From contig NZ_BCYY01000006.1 in the NCBI RefSeq assembly GCF_001598435.1, positions 159,350-223,349 of the forward strand: DNA of 64,000 nt, read 5' to 3'. The position numbers and the translations under genes were made by a program. The notes under the pieces are model-generated. The model was not told the DNA's origin and made no database searches. It saw nothing but the letters and a program-made list of their open reading frames with translations. Position 1 is the first letter of the stretch. Each line of letters begins with the position of its first letter. The DNA comes from Sphingomonas pituitosa NBRC 102491. Its GTDB lineage: Bacteria > Pseudomonadota > Alphaproteobacteria > Sphingomonadales > Sphingomonadaceae. Of this stretch, positions 8,388 to 16,413 are shown piece after piece.

Positions 8388-8529
8388 GACGTGGGGCTCC
8401 CCGGGGATGACGCGCGCGGTGTTACAGGCTTGCCGGGGGAAGGCAAGGGAGGAGGAATGCGGGGCCCGGCCACCCCGGCGGCGGCATGCACCAGGAGACA
8501 TGGCCGCAACCCGGCGATATGAGCGCGGC

Positions 8530-9084
8530 ATGGCCCGGCTGCTCCTGTTCAACAAACCCTTCGGGGTCCTGTCGCAATTCACCGACCGCGGATCGCCGAC
8601 GCTCCGCTCGACCCTGTCGGACTTCATCGCGGTGAAGGGCGTCTATCCCGCCGGCAGGCTCGATCGGGACAGCGAGGGCCTGCTGCTGCTCTGCGATGAC
8701 GGGCGGCTGCAGGCACGCATCGCCGATCCCCGCTTCAAGATGCCCAAGACCTACCTCGTGCAGGTCGAAGGCGATCCGCAGGACGCGGACCTGGAGCCCC
8801 TGCGGCAGGGCGTCCGGCTCAACGACGGCATGACCCTGCCGGCCGAGGTCGCGCGGATCGACGCGCCGGACCTGTGGACACGCGATCCGCCGATCCGTGC
8901 ACGCAAGTTCATCCCCGACAGCTGGCTGAAAATCACCATCCGCGAAGGACGCAACCGGCAGGTGCGCCGCATGACGGCGGCGGTCGGGCTGCCCACCCTG
9001 CGGCTGGTCCGCTGGTCGATCGGCGACTGGTCCGTCGCCGGGATCGCGCCGGGCCACTTCCAGGAGGCCTCCGGCCTGGACTAG
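8530..9084 (+). CDS. rluE: 23S rRNA pseudouridine synthase, RsuA/RluE type
   Basis: A 184-residue RsuA-family pseudouridine synthase, of the short kind that lacks an S4 domain, like RluE (which modifies U2457 of 23S rRNA in E. coli). The N-terminal LLFNKPFGVLSQFT is the KPxGVL motif. The catalytic loop is AGRLDRDSEGLLLL, with the Asp at residue 45. The C-terminal REGRNRQVRRMTAAVGLPTLRL is the conserved substrate-binding segment. Codons upstream of the ATG at 8530 read as low-complexity Arg-rich sequence and overlap the divergent Nudix promoter, so this start was chosen. It is transcribed divergently from the Nudix-DUF47 gene. Confidence 0.9.
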   Translation: MARLLLFNKPFGVLSQFTDRGSPTLRSTLSDFIAVKGVYPAGRLDRDSEGLLLLCDDGRLQARIADPRFKMPKTYLVQVEGDPQDADLEPLRQGVRLNDGMTLPAEVARIDAPDLWTRDPPIRARKFIPDSWLKITIREGRNRQVRRMTAAVGLPTLRLVRWSIGDWSVAGIAPGHFQEASGLD

Positions 9085-9193
9085 GGTCCGCCCGGCGCAT
9101 AGGCGCACCGGATGGGGTGCTGCCATCGTCTCGCGATCGGCGTCCTCGCCCGGTAAAGCGTACATAGGCACATCGGCAGGTTTCTGGATTTCA

Positions 9194-10024
9194 ATGAATT
9201 ATCGCCATTCCTTCCATGCCGGCAACAGCGCCGATGTCGTCAAGCACAGCCTGCTGATCGCCCTTGTCCGGGCCTTGCAGCAGAAAGAGGGCGCGCTGAC
9301 CCTGATCGACACCCATGCCGGCTGCGGGCTCTATGACCTGGGCGGCGAGCAGGCCCAGCGCACCGGCGAAGCCGCACAGGGCGTGCTGCGCGCCTTCGCC
9401 GATGCCAACCCCTTGCTGGACGACTATCGCGCCGCCGTACGGGCGGTGAATATCGGGACGGAGCCGCACCTCTACCCCGGCTCCCCGCAATTCCTGGCGC
9501 AGCTCCTGCGCCCGCAGGACCTGCTGATCCTCAACGAAAAGCACCCCGAGGACGCCAGCGAACTGCGCCGCACGATGCGCGGGTCGCCCGCTGCCGTGCA
9601 CGCGCGCGATGCCTATGAGCTCTGGCTGGCGATGCTGCCGACCCGAACGCCGCGCGGCGTGGTGGTGGTCGATCCGCCGTACGAGCAGACCGACGAACGC
9701 GACCGCATCACCGCCACCCTCGCCGCGGCGCACCGCAAATGGGCGCATGGCGTGACGGTGATCTGGTATCCGCTGAAGGACCCCGCGACGCACCGGCAGT
9801 GGAAGAACAGGTTGCGCCGGCTCGGCATCCCGAAGTTCCTGGTCGTGGAGCATTGGCTGTATGATGCCGATGTGCCCGGCATCTATAACGGCGCAGGCCT
9901 GTTCATCGTCAATCCGCCCTATGCCTTCACCCAGGCGCTGCCGCCGCTGCTGGAAGCCCTCCGCGCCGCACTGGCCCCGGAAGGGCATCGGGGCGAGATC
10001 ACGGCCGACTGGTTGGACGATTAG
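9194..10024 (+). CDS. rlmJ: 23S rRNA (adenine2030-N6)-methyltransferase RlmJ
   Basis: A 276-residue SAM-dependent methyltransferase. The N-terminus MNYRHSFHAGNSADVVKH is diagnostic of RlmJ, which methylates N6 of A2030 in 23S rRNA. LIDTHAGCGLYDL at about 37-49 is the SAM-binding motif, and DPPYE at 160-164 is the amino-methylase catalytic motif IV. The length matches the E. coli enzyme. It lies 110 bases after rluE on the same strand, so two large-subunit rRNA modification genes are neighbours. The Shine-Dalgarno site is weak, but the start is fixed by the conserved first residues. Confidence 0.93.
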   Translation: MNYRHSFHAGNSADVVKHSLLIALVRALQQKEGALTLIDTHAGCGLYDLGGEQAQRTGEAAQGVLRAFADANPLLDDYRAAVRAVNIGTEPHLYPGSPQFLAQLLRPQDLLILNEKHPEDASELRRTMRGSPAAVHARDAYELWLAMLPTRTPRGVVVVDPPYEQTDERDRITATLAAAHRKWAHGVTVIWYPLKDPATHRQWKNRLRRLGIPKFLVVEHWLYDADVPGIYNGAGLFIVNPPYAFTQALPPLLEALRAALAPEGHRGEITADWLDD

Positions 10025-10192
10025 GAACCAGCCTCGTCGCGGATCCGGTCATCCGGCGCCCTGGTACCGCTGGCCTGTCTCCGGCGGACCTGTGGGCCCG
10101 CTGCAATGGCGGACCTGGGGCGCAGGCCGACCGGCAGCACCCCTCAGGGCCGGGCGTTTACCGAAGCGGATGGGAACCACCGGCTCCGGTCG

Positions 10193-10663
10193 TCACACGT
10201 CGAGCCGGAACCGACGTTTGCCGGTCACGGCCGCGCCTTGCTGCAGGTAAAAGCGCTCCGCGGGGGCATTCCACTCCGGGGTCTGCCATTGAAGCTCGGC
10301 GATCCCGCGTTGGACGGCGAAGTGCTTCACGGCGCCGAGCAGCTTGGTGCCCACGCCTGCGCCTCTCGCAGTCTCGGCGATGTACAGGCAGTCGAGATGC
10401 AGGAATGGCTTGCCCGACCATGTCGAGAAATCACGCGTGGCTGTTGCGTAGCCCATGGGTCGGCCGCTCTCGTCGATGGCAAGCCAGGCGAACAGGATGG
10501 CATCCGGCTCGGCCAGGGCGGACCGCAAGGCCGCTGCGGTGCAGGTCGCGGTGGTCCTTTCGAAACGGGCATGGGCCTGGATCAGAGGCAGCAGGGCGGT
10601 GACGTGTTCCGGACCGGCAACCAGGACCGTGGCATTCGAAGCGGATCCGGAACACATGCACAT
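10193..10663 (-). CDS. GNAT-family N-acetyltransferase
   Basis: A 156-residue GNAT protein. Motifs in order: HVTALLPLIQAHARFER (helix 1), PMGYATATRDFSTW (strands 3-4), LHLDCLYIAETARGAGVGTKLL (motif A, acetyl-CoA pyrophosphate loop R-G-x-G-x-G/T), and WQTPEWNAPAERFYLQQGA (motif B). Its ATG shares a base with the rhodanese stop (TGATG), implying translational coupling. The substrate is unknown. The rhodanese-GNAT pair divergent from FtrA suggests a shared regulator. Confidence 0.85.
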   Translation of the reverse strand: MCMCSGSASNATVLVAGPEHVTALLPLIQAHARFERTTATCTAAALRSALAEPDAILFAWLAIDESGRPMGYATATRDFSTWSGKPFLHLDCLYIAETARGAGVGTKLLGAVKHFAVQRGIAELQWQTPEWNAPAERFYLQQGAAVTGKRRFRLDV

Positions 10664-11064
10664 CAGCCCTCGGACCCCGTGGCCAAGCTGAAGCCCTCGT
10701 CTACCCACCCGGTAATTCCACCGGCCATGATCTTGACGGGACGGCCGAGCTCGGCAATCCGCAAGGCCCCCCGCGCAGCACCATTGCAGTGCGGCCCGGC
10801 GCAATAGGTGACGAACACGGTGCCGGACGGCCAGGCGGCAAGCTTGGACGCGATGATCTTGCCGTGCGGCAGGTTGATGGCCCCGGGCACATGGCCGGCA
10901 GCGAACATCGCCGGGCTGCGGACGTCGAGCAGCACGAAGTCCGGCCCTTTGCTCAGCGCATCGTGAACGTCCCAACAATCGGTCTCGAAGCTGAATTCGG
11001 AAGCGAAATGCGCTCGGGCCAGCTCGGGGGAGGCGGGCGGTATGGCGGTTACGATCGTCGGCAT
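10663..11064 (-). CDS. Single-domain rhodanese-like protein
   Basis: A 133-residue rhodanese domain: PDFVLLDVRSPAMFAAGHVPGAINLPH (CH2A region) and the active loop TYCAGPHCNGA with the catalytic Cys at residue 88. AGGITGWVDEGF closes the fold. It would transfer sulfane sulfur or bind thiols. It lacks the usual CxxxxR loop arrangement of thiosulfate sulfurtransferases, so the acceptor is uncertain. AAAGGAG seven bases before the ATG at 11064 sets the start. It is divergent from ftrA, the usual setting for this rhodanese subtype in alphaproteobacteria. Confidence 0.85.
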   Translation of the reverse strand: MPTIVTAIPPASPELARAHFASEFSFETDCWDVHDALSKGPDFVLLDVRSPAMFAAGHVPGAINLPHGKIIASKLAAWPSGTVFVTYCAGPHCNGAARGALRIAELGRPVKIMAGGITGWVDEGFSLATGSEG

Positions 11065-11109
11065 GGGGATGCTCCTTTCATGCTGAGGAATGCAGCCCGG
11101 CCACAGGCT

Positions 11110-11138
11110 TTGGCAATTGGCGCAAATGGCAATATACG
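11110..11138 (+). promoter_or_regulatory. Predicted promoter of ftrA, with imperfect dyad
   Basis: TTGGCA (11110-11115) and TATACG (11133-11138) are separated by 17 bases. Transcription would start about 11145, almost at the ATG at 11147, so the mRNA may be leaderless. The interval TTGGCAATTGGCGCAAATGG with the following CAA is an imperfect palindrome and could be an operator shared with the divergent rhodanese-GNAT pair. Confidence 0.5.
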
Positions 11139-11146
11139 TGCATATC

Positions 11147-12226
11147 ATGCCAATCGCTCACGACCCCTTGCCAGGCCCGCACGGCGCACTGCCACGCTCG
11201 CACGGCCCACTGCCAAGCCCACACGGCCCACTGGTCGTCGCCTTGCTCTACGATGGGCTCTGCACCTTCGAATTCGGCATCGTTGCCGAGATTTTCGGCC
11301 TGTCCCGACCGGAACTGGGGCCGGACTGGTATCGCTTTGCCAGCGCCGCGATCGAGCCGGGTCCGCTTCGGGCGCATGGGGGCTTTCAGATTCTGCCGGA
11401 CGGCGGGCCGGAACTGTTGGACGTGGCAGACCTGATCGTGATCCCCGGCTGGAAGGGGGTCGACACACCGGTTCCGGAGAAGCTGATTCTACGCCTGCTC
11501 CAAGCGCACATGCGCGGCGCCCGGCTCGCCTCGATCTGCTCCGGGGCCTTCGTCCTGGCCGCGACAGGGCTGCTGGACGGTGCGCCGGCGACGACGCACT
11601 GGCGTTACGCCTCGGCGTTGCAGGGCAGGTTTCCAAGGATCAAGGTGGACGACAAGTCCCTCTACCAGGGGCAGGACGGGATCTACACCTCGGCCGGCAG
11701 TGCGGCGGGGATAGACTTGATGATCGAGCTCGTCCGGCAGGATTTCGGGCCAGAGGCCGCGAATTCGGTGGCGCGGCGCCTCGTCATGCCCGCGCATCGT
11801 GCCGGGGGGCAGGCGCAATTTGTCGAGCGCGCCGTGCCGTTACGCCCGGATACCAGTATCGCTCCGGTGATCGACCAAGTCCGACAGGACCTGCGCAGGC
11901 CCTGGACCATCGATGACATGACGCGCGCATCCCGCATGAGCCGGAGAACGTTCGAGCGCCGCTTCCGGGATGCCACCGGGACAGGGCCCGGCGAGTGGCT
12001 GATCGCAGCGCGGGTGGAAGCGGCCAAGGACATATTGGCCAGATCCGCCAATTCGATCGACGAAGTCGCATATGCCGTCGGCTTCGGCACCGCACATACG
12101 CTGAGGCACCATTTCCGCCGGCTCGTGACGCAGACACCCAGCCAGTTCCGGCGCGCCTTCTCCGGCAAGGAAAGGTCCAGCGCCGATCATGTCGGCAGCG
12201 GGATGCGCCCGCCAGCAAGCGCCTAA
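11147..12226 (+). CDS. ftrA: FtrA-type transcriptional activator (DJ-1/PfpI + AraC HTH)
   Basis: About 359 residues. The N-terminal DJ-1/PfpI (GATase1-like) domain has VALLYDGLCTFEFGIVAEIF, LIVIPGWKG and LASICSGAFVLAATGLLDG (nucleophile-elbow Cys kept). It is followed by a C-terminal AraC-type double HTH: WTIDDMTRASRMSRRTFERR and FGTAHTLRHHFRRLVTQTPS. This architecture and the opening HGPLVVALLYDGLCTFEFGI match proteins named FtrA, which commonly lie divergent from a rhodanese gene as here. I chose the ATG at 11147 because an upstream ATG at 11090 would place the predicted promoter inside the gene. An unusual triple PxxHGPL repeat precedes the first domain. Confidence 0.85.
   Translation: MPIAHDPLPGPHGALPRSHGPLPSPHGPLVVALLYDGLCTFEFGIVAEIFGLSRPELGPDWYRFASAAIEPGPLRAHGGFQILPDGGPELLDVADLIVIPGWKGVDTPVPEKLILRLLQAHMRGARLASICSGAFVLAATGLLDGAPATTHWRYASALQGRFPRIKVDDKSLYQGQDGIYTSAGSAAGIDLMIELVRQDFGPEAANSVARRLVMPAHRAGGQAQFVERAVPLRPDTSIAPVIDQVRQDLRRPWTIDDMTRASRMSRRTFERRFRDATGTGPGEWLIAARVEAAKDILARSANSIDEVAYAVGFGTAHTLRHHFRRLVTQTPSQFRRAFSGKERSSADHVGSGMRPPASA
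11171..11233 (+). repeat. Three tandem 21-base repeats inside ftrA
   Basis: Three back-to-back 21-base units (11171-11191, 11192-11212, 11213-11233) encode PGPHGAL, PRSHGPL and PSPHGPL. Being in frame, copy-number changes would only lengthen or shorten the N-terminus. Confidence 0.8.
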
Positions 12227-12376
12227 CGGCCGGATGCCGGTCCAAGGCGATGTGTCGGCGTGCCGAGCGGCTTCTTCGAACCGCCAAAGCGACAGCTTCC
12301 GCCACGACCGGACATCGCTTGGTGTGTGATCACGCGAGCGGCCCTGGTCGCCGGGCGCCGCAACCCGCCGGCGCCC

Positions 12377-13135
12377 CTACCCCCCGTCCCGCTTCAACCG
12401 CCGCTCCACCCGGTCCAGCTCCCGCGTCAGCCGCGCCAGCGCCTCCCCGCGATCGGCGCGCGGCACGCGGAAGCCGGCATGGGGTCGCCCCTCGACGATC
12501 TCCGGGCGGCGATAGCCGAGCAGCAGCAGCGCCTCGCGCGGGGTCATGCGGGTGAGCGGGTCGGTCTCGTCCAGCTGCAGCTCCCAGCCCTCCAGCACCG
12601 CGCCGTCGGGCCGCATCGAGCGCAGCGCATTGTCGAGCAGCGCCAGTTCCAGCCGTTCATAGCCCTCGGCCAGCGCCGTCGCCATCGCGCGGGCGAAGTC
12701 GGGCGCGCGGGCGCGCCTGGCATAGATGGCGCTCCAGCCGATGCCGGTCGCCTCGGCCGAGAGCCGCACATTGGCGGTGGCGGCGAGGTGGGCGAGGAAG
12801 CGGCGCTCGCCCTCGGTGGTCAGCAGCCCCTTGGGCGCGCGGCGCACCTGGAGCGCACGCCCGCGCGAGGCGCGCACGCTATACTCGCCGCCGCCGGTGA
12901 TCGCGGCCTCACCCGCAGGCGCGACCACGCCGCGGCTGGCGGCGAGCTGCGCCTGGGCATAGGCCAGGGCCGCATCCCATTGGCTCGCGAAATCGGGGTT
13001 GCGCGCGCGGCGCTTCTGGAAGGTCTTGCGGGTCTGCCCGGCTTCCTCGGCGGCGAGCGTGACGTTGGCGGTGCGGCGCAGCGCCTTGAGGAAGCGCTGG
13101 TTCTCGCGTGTCCGATCGCCCCTGGTGCCGCGCAT
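12377..13135 (-). CDS. Protein with duplicated small-terminase-like HTH domain
   Basis: About 252 residues from the ATG at 13135. Two copies of a roughly 50-residue helix-turn-helix unit are visible. The first reads RFLKALRRTANVTLAAEEAG ... RRARNPDFASQWDAALAYA. The second reads RFLAHLAATANVRLSAEATG ... RRARAPDFARAMATALAEGY. The unit resembles the DNA-binding part of small-terminase-like proteins found in alphaproteobacterial phages and gene transfer agents. The basic C-terminus (LDRVERRLKRDGG) is predicted helical. No terminase large subunit or capsid gene is nearby, so the role is uncertain. It is convergent with ftrA and divergent from the rplJ promoter. Confidence 0.6.
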   Translation of the reverse strand: MRGTRGDRTRENQRFLKALRRTANVTLAAEEAGQTRKTFQKRRARNPDFASQWDAALAYAQAQLAASRGVVAPAGEAAITGGGEYSVRASRGRALQVRRAPKGLLTTEGERRFLAHLAATANVRLSAEATGIGWSAIYARRARAPDFARAMATALAEGYERLELALLDNALRSMRPDGAVLEGWELQLDETDPLTRMTPREALLLLGYRRPEIVEGRPHAGFRVPRADRGEALARLTRELDRVERRLKRDGG

Positions 13136-13230
13136 CGTGTCGCCCTTCCCTCGCCCGCCCGCCCGCTTATGGTACGGCGGGAAGATGGTTGTTCCGCATT
13201 TGTTCTGCAAGGCCCCTGGTGCCCTGGCGC

Positions 13231-13258
13231 TTGACTCCGCGCCCGAATCCGCTAATGG
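13231..13258 (+). promoter_or_regulatory. Predicted rplJ promoter
   Basis: TTGACT (13231-13236) is followed after 16 bases by TAATGG (13253-13258), a good vegetative promoter pattern preceded by GGCGC. It is the best candidate upstream of rplJ and would give a leader of about 280 bases. Confidence 0.5.
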
Positions 13259-13548
13259 GCGCGCTCCTCCTTCGGGAGGAATCCGTCCGAGACAGCGAGG
13301 GACCGGAATCTGCCGGTCTTGATTATCTCGCCTAGACGGGGACAGAATTTACCGGCGGCTAGGCCAGTGCGGCGCGATTGCGCAGCTGGCGTCAAGCGTT
13401 CCGGGTCACGCCCCAGGGAGAGTTCTCCCCGGCCTCGTGACGATCCTTCCCCTCGGACAAATTGAGCCTGGCCCGTGTTCGCACGGGTCGTGAACCGGGG
13501 CCGCCTTGCGCTCGCGCGCGGGGTAGCCTCATGTATGAGGAGACCGGC
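13259..13548 (+). promoter_or_regulatory. Long structured 5' leader of rplJ-rplL
   Basis: About 290 bases lie between the predicted promoter and rplJ without a convincing ORF. The leader contains a UUCG-capped hairpin (TCCTCC/GGAGGA at 13265-13280) and further GC-rich self-complementary stretches between 13430 and 13530. By analogy with other bacteria, an L10-binding autoregulatory leader is expected here. The site itself cannot be proven by eye. Confidence 0.35.
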
Positions 13549-14064
13549 ATGGATCGTTCCCAGAAGGCCGACGCCGTTGCCGAGCTGAATCGCACCTTCA
13601 ACGAGGTTGGCGTGGTGGTTGTCACCCGCAATCTCGGCATGACCGTCAAGCAGTCGACGGACCTGCGCAACAAGATGCGTGCAGCCGGCGCGACCTATAA
13701 GGTCTCGAAGAACAAGCTCGCCAAGATTGCCACCCAGGGCACCGATTATGCGGTGCTCTCGGACCTGCTGACGGGTCCGACGGCACTGTCCACCTCCGTC
13801 GACCCCGTGGCTGCGGCCAAGGTCGTCGCGGACTTCGCCAAGACGAACGACAAGCTCGAAATCGTCGGCGGGGCCATGGGCAATGTGCTGCTGGACGCGG
13901 CTGGCGTGCAGGCACTCGCCTCGCTGCCGTCGCTGGACGAGCTGCGCGGCAAGCTCGTGGGGCTCATCGCAGCACCCGCGACCAAGCTCGCAACCATCAC
14001 CCAGGCACCGGCGGCGCAGATCGCCCGCGTGCTTGCGGCGTACAGCGAAAAGCAGGCTGCCTGA
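13549..14064 (+). CDS. rplJ: 50S ribosomal protein L10
   Basis: A 171-residue protein with typical L10 sequence: MDRSQKADAVAELNRTFNEV, VVVVTRNLGMTVKQSTDLRNKMRAAG and the C-terminal helix that anchors L7/L12 dimers. It builds the base of the ribosomal stalk. The ATG at 13549 has AGGAG six bases upstream; earlier in-frame codons overlap the structured leader. It is followed by rplL after 59 bases. rplK and rplA are not immediately upstream as in many bacteria. Confidence 0.96.
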   Translation: MDRSQKADAVAELNRTFNEVGVVVVTRNLGMTVKQSTDLRNKMRAAGATYKVSKNKLAKIATQGTDYAVLSDLLTGPTALSTSVDPVAAAKVVADFAKTNDKLEIVGGAMGNVLLDAAGVQALASLPSLDELRGKLVGLIAAPATKLATITQAPAAQIARVLAAYSEKQAA

Positions 14065-14123
14065 GCTTCGGCTTCAAGCGACCTTTATACTTTCCCGAAA
14101 CTTTGAACTGACTGGAGTTTATC

Positions 14124-14501
14124 ATGGCTGACCTTAACGCAATCGTCGACCAGCTTTCCGCCCTGACCGTTCTCGAGGCCGCTGAGCTCTCGAAGCTGCT
14201 CGAAGAGAAGTGGGGCGTTTCGGCCGCCGCTGCCGTCGCCGTTGCCGGCCCGGCCGCTGGTGGCGCCGCTGCCCCGGCTGCTGAAGAGCAGACCGAGTTC
14301 GACGTGATCCTCACCGGCGACGGTGGCAAGAAGATCAACGTCATCAAGGAAGTCCGCGCCATCACCAGCCTCGGCCTCACCGAAGCAAAGGCGCTGGTCG
14401 AAGGCGCTCCGAAGCCGGTCAAGGAAGGCGTGTCGAAGGACGAAGCCGAGAAGATCAAGAAGCAGCTGGAAGAAGCTGGCGCGACCGTCGAGGTCAAGTA
14501 A
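14124..14501 (+). CDS. rplL: 50S ribosomal protein L7/L12
   Basis: A 125-residue acidic stalk protein. It has an N-terminal dimerisation helix ([20 protein letters not shown]), an Ala-rich hinge (residues ~36-55), and a C-terminal factor-binding domain with [20 protein letters not shown] and [20 protein letters not shown]. It is co-transcribed with rplJ and followed by a terminator. Unlike the common rplJL-rpoBC arrangement, rpoB is not next. Confidence 0.97.
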   Translation: MADLNAIVDQLSALTVLEAAELSKLLEEKWGVSAAAAVAVAGPAAGGAAAPAAEEQTEFDVILTGDGGKKINVIKEVRAITSLGLTEAKALVEGAPKPVKEGVSKDEAEKIKKQLEEAGATVEVK

Positions 14502-14536
14502 GCACTTCCCAGCCCGTTTCAAGGCTTGGATACAAA

Positions 14537-14570
14537 AAGGAGGCGGCCCGGTGACGGGTCGCCTCTTTTC
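14537..14570 (+). terminator. Rho-independent terminator after rplL
   Basis: A stem GAGGCGGCCC / GGGTCGCCTC with a short loop is flanked by A-run and CTTTTCG. It closes the rplJL transcript. Confidence 0.8.
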
Positions 14571-14585
14571 GTTTGCGCTTAGGAA

Positions 14586-15677
14586 CTACACAGCCTGAGG
14601 CGCGTAGGCGATAGCAGAGAGCATCCTCGGTGCCGGCCGGTCGAGCCAGATCGGTCCCGGCCTGGCCCCTTGCCCCGCCGCTCCGAGCAGGAAATCCGCA
14701 CCGAACCGGTGGATGCTCAAGCCACTGCGCCAACGCAGGTCGCAAAGCAGCATCCCGGCAAACATCGGACGCGCGCCCAGCGCGACGACATGGAGTTGAT
14801 CCCGCTTGAGCCCGAGGCGCACCGGCACGCACATTCGTGCTCCGGGCATCAGGTCGATGGGGTCTGTCGAGTGCTGCGGAGGAGGCCCCGCGTGGAACCC
14901 CGCGCGCCGAAGATCCTGGTCCGGGCTAGCGCTGATGAGCGCAAACGCAACGCGAAGACCCTCTGCACTCCCTGGCTGGGCGTTGGCCAGTTCGATCTGC
15001 AGATCGAACGCCAGGGCGTCTGCTCTGAAGACGACTGCGGCGGAGACGACACGGACCTGGAATGGTTCGGCAGCAGGAGGGGGCGGCGATACGGCTGTGA
15101 TCGTCGACACCTGGGGAAGAGTAGCGTCCTGGTGCGCGGGATCTGCAACTTGGGCCGGGGCACCTACGCGCGCCCGCCGCCACCAGCCGATTGCGACGAG
15201 AGCAGCAGCGCCCATCGCACCCACTACGAACCACGACCAATAGGCGAAAGGTCCTGCCCCACCGCCCCAAGGCCGGGATATCCGCCGGGACGGGACCGCC
15301 GGATCAGTGGTCACCGGTGCCGGTGCAGGCGGAGGCGTAGGCGTAGGCGATTGCTGCGCCGTTGGGCCTGCCCCTTGAGCGACGTTCGGCGTCGCCTCCG
15401 GCAGGGGAGCGGGCGCTGGGGAGAAGCCAAGCCGCGATCTGGGACGGGGAGAAGCCACCGGGACGATCACCGGCTGGACGATCGCCCCGCTTGCAGGCGT
15501 GGCAGCAGGCACAGGCGTCGGGGTCGGCGTCCCGGGCAGTCGAAAGCGTTCGGGCAACACGCCGGGGATGGCTTGCGGGGTGGCATCGGCGGGCGGGCGC
15601 TCCTGCGCGCCCGCGGGAAGGGCGAGCGCTCCAAGAACGATCGCGCCCAATGCTGTTCCATGCCTGCCCGGTCTCAC
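14586..15677 (-). CDS. Secreted/anchored protein with Pro-rich linker, one TM helix and C-terminal beta domain
   Basis: 363 residues. A signal-like N-terminus (LGAIVLGALALPAGAQ) is followed by a Pro/Thr-rich stretch (~30-130), one membrane helix (WSWFVVGAMGAAALVAIGWW at ~148) and an RRAR stop-transfer. A domain of about 170 residues follows with beta-strand pattern (FQVRVVSAAVVFRADALAFD, IDLMPGARMCVPVRLGL). The layout equals that of the 441-residue protein at 19181-20506, so the two are probably distant paralogues. The start codon is a GTG at 15677, with no clear Shine-Dalgarno site. The function is unknown. Confidence 0.65.
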   Translation of the reverse strand: MRPGRHGTALGAIVLGALALPAGAQERPPADATPQAIPGVLPERFRLPGTPTPTPVPAATPASGAIVQPVIVPVASPRPRSRLGFSPAPAPLPEATPNVAQGAGPTAQQSPTPTPPPAPAPVTTDPAVPSRRISRPWGGGAGPFAYWSWFVVGAMGAAALVAIGWWRRARVGAPAQVADPAHQDATLPQVSTITAVSPPPPAAEPFQVRVVSAAVVFRADALAFDLQIELANAQPGSAEGLRVAFALISASPDQDLRRAGFHAGPPPQHSTDPIDLMPGARMCVPVRLGLKRDQLHVVALGARPMFAGMLLCDLRWRSGLSIHRFGADFLLGAAGQGARPGPIWLDRPAPRMLSAIAYAPQAV

Positions 15678-15773
15678 GCCACGGACTTGGGCGACCCAAG
15701 GTGAACGACGGCTGCACCAGCGGCCACGGCCGAGCGGCGTGCGACCATCCGTTCGGCGTTGGCGGTCAGCCGC

Positions 15774-16295
15774 TCAGTTCTTGCTGCCGGTGCCGCGGGC
15801 CGCTTCGGCACGGATGCGCTGCGAGCGGGCGCGCTCCACCCGTTCGATCCGCTCACGCTCGATGCGCTCGCGATCGGCACGCTCCAGCTCGTCGCGCTCA
15901 CGATCCTCGCGGGCCATGCGTTCGGCGATCCGGAGGCGGATGGCCTGCAACTCGGGCGAAACATCATCGCCCCCTACCTGCTTGCGGAGCTTGTTGTGGC
16001 GTCCCACCGCCTCCTCGGCGGCGATGCGGTCGGACCAGTGACGCACCGGCTTGGGGCTTTTCCTGCGCTGCTCCAGCCGCAGCCATGCCCGGCGGTACAT
16101 CCGGAACATCTTGCCTGCGTGCAAGCCGGTCAACAGCGCCGCCATGAGCGCAACCCCGATATATATACCGCTGTTCGGCTGCGGTGCGCGCATCACCAGA
16201 AGCACCATCAGGTAGCTGAGCAGCGTCATCAGCGCGCAATAAGCCCCGAATTCCAGCGCGGTCATCAGATAGTGACGAATGGTTTCGGACTTCAT
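15774..16295 (-). CDS. Two-TM protein with long charged coiled coil (paralogue 1)
   Basis: 173 residues from the ATG at 16295 (MKSETIRHYLMTALEFGAYC). Two membrane helices (FGAYCALMTLLSYLMVLLVM and IYIGVALMAALLTGLHAGKM) are followed by a basic segment (RMYRRAWLRLEQRRKS). A long alternating Arg/Glu helix (MAREDRERDELERADRER and onwards) is likely a coiled coil in the cytoplasm. It shares topology and sequence pattern (PQPNSGIYI vs PQANSRWYI; SDRIAAEE vs SERIAAER) with the next gene upstream. The function is unknown. Confidence 0.7.
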   Translation of the reverse strand: MKSETIRHYLMTALEFGAYCALMTLLSYLMVLLVMRAPQPNSGIYIGVALMAALLTGLHAGKMFRMYRRAWLRLEQRRKSPKPVRHWSDRIAAEEAVGRHNKLRKQVGGDDVSPELQAIRLRIAERMAREDRERDELERADRERIERERIERVERARSQRIRAEAARGTGSKN

Positions 16296-16413
16296 GAACG
16301 CAACCCCCAGCGGCGAGGTCCGACACGTGTCCCACATGCCTGTGCCGCCCTTTGGCACTGCATCATGAAGCAATCGCGTTAACGAATCCTAACCGGAGGT
16401 GAAACGATCCCGG

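Noticed and set aside
11078..11146. Upstream ATG at 11090 as ftrA start
   Set aside because: It would place the predicted -35/-10 promoter inside the coding sequence, and the extra residues are not typical of the family.
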